From a virus, in the IMG/VR virus record IMGVR_UViG_3300029955_000013, positions 19,901-83,900 of that record: a stretch of 64,000 nucleotides of DNA; one strand, 5' to 3'. Shown here piece by piece: positions 1 through 5,633 of the stretch (its first letter is position 1; every line of letters starts with the position of its first letter). The notes below the pieces were generated by a model, which worked only from the letters and a program-made list of their open reading frames with translations, was not told where the DNA came from and did not search any database. The translations under genes and the position numbers were made by a program.

Positions 1-347
1 GAAACAACCAGCTTGCAATAGGCAGCGGAGGGACGACTTGGATAGGTGGCACCGGAGGGGCTATACAGATCCCCAACCTCGCAGGCTCAGGCTCGAGGGT
101 TGTAGTAGCCGACGCGTCAGGAAACCTAACTGCAACACAGCAGTTATCCAACATGTTCGTAACGGACGCTGACATTGTTGCAGCAATAACTGGGGCGACT
201 TACAACTCTGGAAACAATTTTACAGCAGCGATAACACCAGCAAGTCTTAAGGTGTTCAACCAGGGATTCTGGTACAAAGACCCGGCGTCAGCGTTCCTTT
301 ACTATGCCGTAGCAAACAACGCTTCATTCAGAATAACAGGCAGCTAA
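1..347 (+). CDS. C-terminal part of a virion protein (5' end outside window)
   Basis: The frame is open from the first bases of the window to a TAA at 345-347, so this is the tail end of a longer gene and the ATG at 153 is only an internal methionine. The visible part is rich in Gly, Ser, Thr and Asn with short beta-like stretches, as in phage tail fibre or adhesion proteins. The stop overlaps the next ATG (TAATG), so the two genes are translationally coupled. The structural role is inferred from composition and from the following gene. Confidence 0.6.
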   Translation, partial: NNQLAIGSGGTTWIGGTGGAIQIPNLAGSGSRVVVADASGNLTATQQLSNMFVTDADIVAAITGATYNSGNNFTAAITPASLKVFNQGFWYKDPASAFLYYAVANNASFRITGS

Positions 348-1636
348 TGATACCTTGCACGTCGTTCGTTTTTTCAGCCGGGAATCTCATACCATACATA
401 GACGGGTCATTCGTGCTGCGAATGGTAGGTCTAAGATTCCCGCAAACTGCTTCCACAAGCGTCGTGGGGGCTATATCTTTGACATTCAGCGCCCCTACGA
501 GCGTGTATGTTGACTTTGGAGACGGCAACTCGACTACGTATAACACTACGTCGTTTGGGGGTAATAACGTCTTCTACATGGGTGATAAAGGAATTAATTC
601 CACCCAAACCCTGCCACCGTACGCTACGGCGGTACACGTCTATGCGGACGAAACGTCTTCGCCAAGGATAATTTCGTTTAACTTCGACAACAACCTATTA
701 ACAGGCATAACCGTAGCGCTCATGATACTTTCGCATGGAGACCTGGACTTCGAGTTCGCTAATTACTCAAACTTGAAAACCTTCAATTTTCAGCAGGTCT
801 CTTCTGTAGTAAATTTGAATCTTTTAAACGCGTCATTGTCGAGCCAGTTAACAAGTATATATATAAACAATACTTTTACATCGACGTCTCCGTATTACAA
901 CTACATACCATTGGAATTGCTTAACATGCCACTCATCTCGCTTGGCGTTGGCACTGAGGGGTTCGGTGCATCAAATTTCGAAACTAACAATATGGCAAGC
1001 ATCGTAAATTGCGCCGCCACATTACAAACTCTAATAATACAGGGGGCCAACATAGGAGACGACGATCATGGCGAAGGCGCCCTGCCCGCCAACTTTGTCG
1101 ATTTAGTTAACCTGCGCAGCCTCGGTATATACGGGACCCTACACACGACATTTCCAGCCGTTATAAACAGCATGACCTGGCTAACAAGCCTCAATATGGC
1201 TTATACCGGCCACCTTACTGGTTTTGGCGACTTTTCGGCCCTTACAAACCTTACGGCCCTAAGCACCGCTTCTACCCCAAACCTTTCAGTTACGCTTCCT
1301 TCTTGGCTCAACAGCCTCATAAAATTAAAAAGCTGGAATTGGCTTGCAGTAGGCAGCACGATACCTGGCGCGCTTGACACGTTCGTCGGAAACATCTATT
1401 CTTTCGTGACGACGAACGCACCGATAACTGGCGTAAGCACGGACCCCTTCAGGAACATGTCATTCAACATCTCCCCTTACTATATCGGAGACGGCACCGA
1501 GATACCAAGCGGCACCTTCCAACAGCCAACTGGTTACATACTCGGCTCATCAAACGGATCGCCGGCATCGAGCCTGGAGATGATATGGGTCATGACGAAT
1601 CAGTACAAACACAGCTGGGTTTACAGAACAGTCTAA
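347..1636 (+). CDS. Leucine-rich-repeat-like tail or adhesion protein
   Basis: A 429-residue protein starting in TAATG overlap with the upstream gene. Residues about 40-65 (including VDFGDGNSTTY) resemble a PKD/Ig-like beta sandwich. Residues about 110-370 show irregular leucine-rich repeats (for example LVNLRSLGIYG, LTNLTALSTAS), a fold used for binding. No signal peptide is visible. LRR proteins in virion regions often form host-recognition tips, so a tail-tip adhesin is the best guess. The repeats are visible; the role is inferred. Confidence 0.6.
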   Translation: MIPCTSFVFSAGNLIPYIDGSFVLRMVGLRFPQTASTSVVGAISLTFSAPTSVYVDFGDGNSTTYNTTSFGGNNVFYMGDKGINSTQTLPPYATAVHVYADETSSPRIISFNFDNNLLTGITVALMILSHGDLDFEFANYSNLKTFNFQQVSSVVNLNLLNASLSSQLTSIYINNTFTSTSPYYNYIPLELLNMPLISLGVGTEGFGASNFETNNMASIVNCAATLQTLIIQGANIGDDDHGEGALPANFVDLVNLRSLGIYGTLHTTFPAVINSMTWLTSLNMAYTGHLTGFGDFSALTNLTALSTASTPNLSVTLPSWLNSLIKLKSWNWLAVGSTIPGALDTFVGNIYSFVTTNAPITGVSTDPFRNMSFNISPYYIGDGTEIPSGTFQQPTGYILGSSNGSPASSLEMIWVMTNQYKHSWVYRTV

Positions 1637-1639
1637 GTA

Positions 1640-1647
1640 TATAAATA
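1640..1647 (+). promoter_or_regulatory. TATAAATA late-promoter-like box
   Basis: The octamer is identical to the T4 late promoter consensus and lies 9 bases before the ATG at 1657. The same placement recurs before the portal gene (5625-5632) and before a small gene at 47580. Confidence 0.45.
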
Positions 1648-1656
1648 AATAAAACA

Positions 1657-2394
1657 ATGTGGAACTCAATTATCAGCTTCATTTTGGGCCTCTTCGGCTC
1701 GAATAAGGCAAACACAAGCCAAACACAACAAACGCCCGTAACGGAGCCCGTAACGCCAACCGCGAGCGTCCCTGCCGCACCTGTCGTAGAATCTCCCGCA
1801 GTTACGACGCCTGTCGCGGTCGCGCCTACCCTTGTCGTCGCGCCGGCTGTAAACTACGACAACCCTAAAATAAAAAACGCATACCCAAACGTACCCGTCA
1901 TACAATACCAGAAAACTTCCGTATCTGACGCTGACACGGTGGCGTACATGCTCGGCCTAAACCAACCACTTAACGTAAAGAGAGCCGCGTACACAATATT
2001 CTACATAGAGAGCGCTGACGGCAAGGACGGCTTGAATAACAACTACGAAGGGATTCAGGCGGACGGCGATAAGCTCGGGGAACCGTGGGACGATCTCGTA
2101 ATAGCTACGATCGTAGAGCCCGAGACGATGACCGGCAACCCGAGAAGGTTCTGCGTCTTCGCCAACTGGTCCGACCCTCTCGACTACCTTATAAACAGGG
2201 TATCAGGAAGGGGCCTTTACATAGGCGGCTACGCGCACCCCTACGCAAACATGAACGTCACCGATCCCACGTCGTTCGGCCTCGCTTACTACCGCGAATG
2301 GGTGGAGGGAGACGGAACGGCGACGCCTTCTGCAAGCGACCTAAACGACATCGTGGAGGTCTACAACAAGTCGGTAACAGTAATAACGAAATAA
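1657..2394 (+). CDS. Putative lysozyme-like cell-wall hydrolase with N-terminal anchor
   Basis: 245 residues. Residues 1-15 are hydrophobic and amphipathic (SIISFILGLFG), residues about 17-65 form a Pro/Thr/Ala/Val-rich linker, and residues about 70-245 form a globular domain. The segment FYIESADGKDGLNNNYEGIQ resembles the catalytic Glu region of lysozyme or glucosaminidase folds (Glu followed by an NNxxGIQ turn), and a later RGLYIGGY segment fits that fold. It probably attacks peptidoglycan, either as an endolysin or as a virion hydrolase tethered by its N-terminus. Its position after tail genes and before a terminator fits a lysis or virion role. The family assignment is by eye. Confidence 0.4.
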   Translation: MWNSIISFILGLFGSNKANTSQTQQTPVTEPVTPTASVPAAPVVESPAVTTPVAVAPTLVVAPAVNYDNPKIKNAYPNVPVIQYQKTSVSDADTVAYMLGLNQPLNVKRAAYTIFYIESADGKDGLNNNYEGIQADGDKLGEPWDDLVIATIVEPETMTGNPRRFCVFANWSDPLDYLINRVSGRGLYIGGYAHPYANMNVTDPTSFGLAYYREWVEGDGTATPSASDLNDIVEVYNKSVTVITK

Positions 2395-2424
2395 AAAAGG
2401 GAGCATTTGCTCCCTTTACTTTTT
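2393..2424. terminator. Bidirectional intrinsic terminator between convergent genes
   Basis: A perfect 10-bp stem, AAAGGGAGCA (2396-2405) pairing with TGCTCCCTTT (2408-2417), has A-rich and T-rich flanks. It lies between the plus gene ending at 2394 and the minus gene ending at 2416, and can end transcription from both sides. Confidence 0.8.
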
Positions 2425-2790
2425 GCCGAACCAGTCGTTCCAACTAACCCAACCATTACCCTCGTACACCTTGTTTGGCGCCGTCGGTATGTTGTCAGGC
2501 CGCTTGCAAGACTTATAATATCTACGCCATTCGTTGAAGCTCTTTATGTTGACATCGTGTATGAACGACCTCGCTTCAACGAATGGCAAAAACGTCTTCT
2601 TATTGTTTATCCAGTCGTTCCAGTTTACCCAGCCACGACCTTTGTAGAATAAGTAAGGGTTAGCCGGCACGTTAGCAGGGCGTTTCCCAGACTCCACGTA
2701 ATCTATCCAGTCGTTGTGCGTCTTTAGTTTAAGCCCATGGACAAACTCCCTCGCCTCCTCAAATGATAAAAAATCTCTCTTAGTGTTCAT
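2416..2790 (-). CDS. Protein made of two phage-integrase-repeat (INT_rpt-like) units
   Basis: 124 residues consisting almost entirely of two copies of a repeat of about 55 residues (roughly 7-60 and 67-121). Each has the pattern F-x-EAR-x-F-h-x-K-x-x-N-[ED]-W, then SGKRP or SCKRP, N/D-[VI]-P, and an ending W-x-x-W-x-D-W. This matches the short repeat often found beside phage integrases and in helicase-associated proteins, thought to bind DNA or zinc-free protein partners. No integrase domain is present, so the protein is repeats only. It stands alone between a terminator and a minus-strand TATTTAAA box at 2849-2856. Confidence 0.65.
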   Translation of the reverse strand: MNTKRDFLSFEEAREFVHGLKLKTHNDWIDYVESGKRPANVPANPYLFYKGRGWVNWNDWINNKKTFLPFVEARSFIHDVNIKSFNEWRRYYKSCKRPDNIPTAPNKVYEGNGWVSWNDWFGKK

Positions 2791-2848
2791 AACTAAATTT
2801 TTACTCCTTCTATGTATGTGAACTTCGTCTTTCTTTCCGGTTTAAAAC

Positions 2849-2856
2849 TTTAAATA
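2849..2856 (-). promoter_or_regulatory. TATTTAAA box upstream of the integrase-repeat gene
   Basis: Reads TATTTAAA on the minus strand, 58 bases before the ATG at 2790. It lies just downstream of the terminator of the preceding minus-strand operon. The spacing is longer than for other copies of this box. Confidence 0.35.
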
Positions 2857-2890
2857 AAAAATGTCTCGTATCTTACGAATACGAGACAAA
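2857..2890 (-). terminator. Intrinsic terminator of the minus-strand nuclease operon
   Basis: A 10-bp perfect stem (TGTCTCGTAT 2862-2871 with ATACGAGACA 2881-2890) is followed on the minus strand by a T-rich run. It lies 31 bases beyond the stop at 2921. Confidence 0.75.
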
Positions 2891-2920
2891 TATACAAACA
2901 AATCCCTGGTGTACAGCCGC

Positions 2921-3286
2921 TTACGAACCGTAATCAATTGCAACTATTCGGCCGTTTAGCCATCCGAAGCTGTCGCTCTTGTGCTCGACCGGAATTACAT
3001 AATCGCCCATATTGCAGAACTTCTCAACTTTGAAGTGCTTAAACTCTTCGTTTTTCATCACCGCGGCCCTCCTCATGACGTTCAGCAAGCCGAGTGGCAG
3101 ACTGAATACGATCTGGCAGAATTTATCGATCGGAAACGCACCTTCTTTAGCATACTCATAAGTCTTATACTCGAATACGTTTGAACGTAGGCCTCCGAGG
3201 AAGTCGGTATAACTATGAAGGGATGGCAGCTTAAACGCGTACCTACCTAAGCAAATAACCCACCTTGTTGCGCCTTTTCGTATCAT
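2921..3286 (-). CDS. Small protein of unknown function, weakly kinase-like
   Basis: 121 residues. The pattern ARxWVICLGRYAFKLPS near the start, NVFEYKTYE in the middle and a closing GRIVAIDYGS weakly recall the glycine-rich strand, helix C and DFG-like turn of a minimal kinase fold, but most of a kinase is absent. It is the last gene of a three-gene minus operon; its ATG overlaps the TGA of the gene before it. The function is unknown and the kinase resemblance is speculative. Confidence 0.6.
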   Translation of the reverse strand: MIRKGATRWVICLGRYAFKLPSLHSYTDFLGGLRSNVFEYKTYEYAKEGAFPIDKFCQIVFSLPLGLLNVMRRAAVMKNEEFKHFKVEKFCNMGDYVIPVEHKSDSFGWLNGRIVAIDYGS

Positions 3287-3588
3287 TTTACTTTATAGAA
3301 CCTTACAAATTGATTCGGACTGTAATACGCGGAAACTATATCGTTATCTGGATACACACCTACTGCCTGCTCGACCACGAGAATCTGATCCTTGTCGTAC
3401 TGATCGGTGTTGTAGTTGTAGTGGCTCGAGTAGAAGGCATTATAGCAATATATTTTACTGCCGTCCACCATCTCGACGCAGTAGTGTATCTCGCCTGCCT
3501 TGTAGCTCATTTTATCCTCTGTTATGAGAATAAACATAAACAGCCAGATGAAAGCGATAAGTATAAGAATATCACGTATGAACCTCAT
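3283..3588 (-). CDS. Small single-pass membrane protein, unknown
   Basis: 101 residues. Residues 5-22 (RDILILIAFIWLFMFILI) form one membrane segment or uncleaved signal anchor, followed by a soluble domain of about 75 residues with two cysteines (YC, YC) and many Tyr. It is the middle gene of the operon; it starts at the stop of the nuclease gene and overlaps the downstream gene by 4 bases. Sitting beside an exported nuclease it may act in the envelope; no family was recognised. Confidence 0.65.
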   Translation of the reverse strand: MRFIRDILILIAFIWLFMFILITEDKMSYKAGEIHYCVEMVDGSKIYCYNAFYSSHYNYNTDQYDKDQILVVEQAVGVYPDNDIVSAYYSPNQFVRFYKVK

Positions 3589-4244
3589 TAGTTGTAGAAG
3601 TTGATTAGCTTGTAACCGAGACGCCCTTCGACGCTATCTTTAGTAAGGTCGAGCCTTATCAGGCTGATGTCGTTCTTGGCGTAAATCTTGTTGGCCGCGA
3701 GGAACTCCTCCTTGTGGCCCTTGTAGACGAGTATCTTGTAGTAGTAGTCCGGTATGCTCAACTTGCCGAGCTTCTTGTCAGAGTAGATACAGCCAGTCGT
3801 AACGAAGACGCTATCGTACTGTAAAGCGACCTTCCTGGTGTAGTTCTCCACCATCCTCCACAAACCGCGGTTAAAACTCTTCACCTGCGGTGCGGCGTTC
3901 GTGTAAAGCATAGACTCGGCCTGTGCGATGCTGTCAAACCTAAAGTCGTCGTCTGGTGCGAGGTGACCGCGATCGTAAATGTCGTTGTACTCACTGCCGT
4001 TGCTCTGCAGCCTCTTAGGCAGTGAAGTATCCATCTTGAACGGCGTCCTGTCGTAAGTGCCTACTTCGTGAGCCTTAGTCAACCAATACTCGGTGTAAAG
4101 TGGAACGAACCTCGTCGTGTCGAAATCGCTAACGTAAAAATGCTTCCTCAAAACCACCGAAGGCGAACCGCCATCGTCGAAAGACAACATCAAGCAGACC
4201 ACAAAGAGATACACACAAGTCAATAAACCAATAATCCTCTTCAT
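3588..4244 (-). CDS. Exported DNA/RNA non-specific endonuclease (NUC1 family, DRGH motif)
   Basis: 218 residues. An N-terminal signal sequence or anchor (residues 4-21) precedes the nuclease domain. The catalytic DRGH motif is at 91-94 (YDRGHLAPDDDF) with His94 as general base, and Asn116/Asn125 with the FNRGLW-x-x-xE segment supply the metal-binding part of the beta-beta-alpha metal fold. Family members are Mg-dependent sugar-non-specific nucleases active in the periplasm or outside the cell. The length is near a minimal family member. A phage could use it to degrade incoming rival DNA or host nucleic acid in the envelope. First gene of a minus operon behind a TACATTTG box. Confidence 0.88.
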   Translation of the reverse strand: MKRIIGLLTCVYLFVVCLMLSFDDGGSPSVVLRKHFYVSDFDTTRFVPLYTEYWLTKAHEVGTYDRTPFKMDTSLPKRLQSNGSEYNDIYDRGHLAPDDDFRFDSIAQAESMLYTNAAPQVKSFNRGLWRMVENYTRKVALQYDSVFVTTGCIYSDKKLGKLSIPDYYYKILVYKGHKEEFLAANKIYAKNDISLIRLDLTKDSVEGRLGYKLINFYN

Positions 4245-4257
4245 TCATAAATTTTTA

Positions 4258-4265
4258 CAAATGTA
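4258..4265 (-). promoter_or_regulatory. Bacteroidota-type -7 box (TACATTTG) for the nuclease operon
   Basis: On the minus strand TACATTTG matches the TAnnTTTG -7 consensus and lies 13 bases before the ATG at 4244, so the leader is nearly absent. Confidence 0.55.
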
Positions 4266-4313
4266 GTACAAAATCCTTGAATATGTCAAAACTGGAGTTA
4301 CATAACACCACAC

Positions 4314-4370
4314 CTGGAACTTTCTATTATAATATATACAATATATCCGTATATAGTGCGCGGATTTCAC
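4314..4370 (+). repeat. 57-bp perfect repeat, copy 1 (plus orientation)
   Basis: This segment begins CTGGAACTTTCTATTATAA and ends GCGCGGATTTCAC; its exact reverse complement occurs at 23074-23130. It contains an internal inverted pair, TATATAC and GTATATA, around a 9-base centre. It stops 6 bases before a TATTTAAA box (4377-4384) and 20 bases before an ATG. The second copy has the same relation to a minus-strand operon, so it is probably a regulatory or promoter region. Confidence 0.85.
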
Positions 4371-4376
4371 GGCCAG

Positions 4377-4384
4377 TATTTAAA
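4377..4384 (+). promoter_or_regulatory. TATTTAAA box before the Vsr-like gene
   Basis: The octamer lies 6 bases before the ATG at 4391. Comparable boxes: 4847, 8324, 8773, 10042, 23456, 23917, 25518, 45201, 52065, 53768, 59311, 59931 and 61331 (last base G). Confidence 0.5.
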
Positions 4385-4390
4385 AATAAG

Positions 4391-4846
4391 ATGAAAGCAA
4401 AGAAACTAAAACCTCTTAAGCCGCTGAAAACCATTGCAAAGATCAAAAAAAAGAGGAAAAAGAGGCCAATAACGAAGGAAACAGTAGGAACTTCTAAACT
4501 CGAAAAAAAATTCGGGGAATTCATGAATAGCATCGGGATTGAGTTTGATACACAGTTTCAGCTTTCGTGGAAATTCTACGACTTCATCATAAAGGACACC
4601 AATATAGTTGTAGAAATGGATGGTGACTTCTGGCACTGCAACCCTGCGGTTTACAAAAATGGTCCAATAAACAGCCAACAAAAGAAGGCAAAAAAAAACG
4701 ACAAGCTTAAAAATCACTTGGCGGAAGTGGCCGGCTACGACTTAGTAAGAATATGGGAAAAAGACTTCAAAGACAACCAAGACATGGTTAAAGAACTGTT
4801 ACTTAAAAAGCTCGAAAAGTATCATGAGAAGAAGAAAAATAAGTAA
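4391..4846 (+). CDS. Vsr-like / DUF559-type PD-(D/E)XK endonuclease
   Basis: 151 residues from the ATG at 4391. A frame extension back to a TTG at 4277 is rejected because it would run through the 57-bp repeat and the TATTTAAA box. A very basic N-terminus (MKAKKLKPLKPLK) precedes the nuclease core: KLEKKFGEFMNSIGI, then VVEMDGDFWHCNP with the catalytic Asp and WH-type strand, then a basic helix (QKKAKKNDKLKNHLAEVAGYDLVRIWEKD). This order is typical of very-short-patch-repair-like nucleases, many of which in phages are free-standing homing endonucleases. It sits beside one copy of the repeat, which suits a mobile element. Confidence 0.75.
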   Translation: MKAKKLKPLKPLKTIAKIKKKRKKRPITKETVGTSKLEKKFGEFMNSIGIEFDTQFQLSWKFYDFIIKDTNIVVEMDGDFWHCNPAVYKNGPINSQQKKAKKNDKLKNHLAEVAGYDLVRIWEKDFKDNQDMVKELLLKKLEKYHEKKKNK

Positions 4847-4865
4847 TATTTAAAATAAAAAATCA

Positions 4866-5519
4866 ATGTGTGATATAAACAAAAGCTGTTCTTGCGGTTG
4901 CAAAAAAGATCTTAAAGAGAGCATAGAAACCAAAAAGTTCATGATACTCGCGAAAGATCCTGACGGTTCGCTTGAGAGTATAATGAAGGCATTACAAACG
5001 AGAGGAAACACTGGTCACTCATTCTCTGTGGAAATGGACAAAGATGATGATGATGGCGGGGAAATTTTCGGTTGGGATGGCGACGGTGGAGCATACATAA
5101 AGAGCATCGAGGTGGAAACCATCGACGATAAGAAGAAGAAGAACAAGGAGGAACTCGACGAGGACGTGAAGGCTGACGATGCCGCGTATTACGAGAAGGA
5201 AGCAAAGGCCCTCGCCAAGAACGGCTACAAGAGGGAGGCGGCTAAAGTGAAAAACAAAGCTAAGCTCGCAGCGCAAGGCAAGCTCGTAGACGGTGAGCTC
5301 GTCGAGGCGAAGATGAACCTTAAGATCACGTCGAATACGAAGAGGGAGCTCATCAAGCAGGCCAAGACCGCGCTCGACTCGATATACAACATATACAACA
5401 TTTGCGAGAAGCAAGGCATAACTGTAGCGGCGTTCATGAGGGACCTTGACATGGCTTTCGAGGGGACAAACGAGATGCTGACCGCCTTGGTTATACAGGA
5501 CTCTGTGGAAAAGAAATAA
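4866..5519 (+). CDS. Acidic/basic charged protein of unknown function
   Basis: 217 residues. The N-terminus has a cysteine cluster (CxxxxSCSCGCKK), then an Asp/Gly-rich acidic stretch (KDDDDGGEIFGWDGDGG), a long charged helical middle with Lys/Glu runs, and a helical C-terminus. It stands alone between a TATTTAAA box and a terminator, just upstream of the portal gene, so a head-assembly role (scaffold or core) is possible. No family was recognised. Confidence 0.6.
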   Translation: MCDINKSCSCGCKKDLKESIETKKFMILAKDPDGSLESIMKALQTRGNTGHSFSVEMDKDDDDGGEIFGWDGDGGAYIKSIEVETIDDKKKKNKEELDEDVKADDAAYYEKEAKALAKNGYKREAAKVKNKAKLAAQGKLVDGELVEAKMNLKITSNTKRELIKQAKTALDSIYNIYNICEKQGITVAAFMRDLDMAFEGTNEMLTALVIQDSVEKK

Positions 5520-5540
5520 ATACTGATAAAAATGATTATA

Positions 5541-5570
5541 AATGACGACAATTAGTCGTCATTTTTTATT
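5541..5570 (+). terminator. Intrinsic terminator upstream of the portal gene
   Basis: AATGACGAC (5541-5549) pairs with GTCGTCATT (5555-5563) around a 5-base loop and is followed by a T-run. Confidence 0.8.
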
Positions 5571-5624
5571 TATGATGAAATAAAATAAATTCAAAATAAT
5601 TAAAAAATAGCATATATAACCGGA

Positions 5625-5632
5625 TATAAATA
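5625..5632 (+). promoter_or_regulatory. TATAAATA box before the portal gene
   Basis: A T4-late-promoter-like octamer that ends one base before the ATG. Transcripts from it would be leaderless or would start downstream of the ATG, so a second upstream promoter is possible. Confidence 0.35.
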
Positions 5633-5633
5633 A

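Noticed and set aside
4277-4390. TTG-initiated extension of the Vsr-like gene
   Set aside because: It would translate the 57-bp noncoding repeat and the TATTTAAA box.
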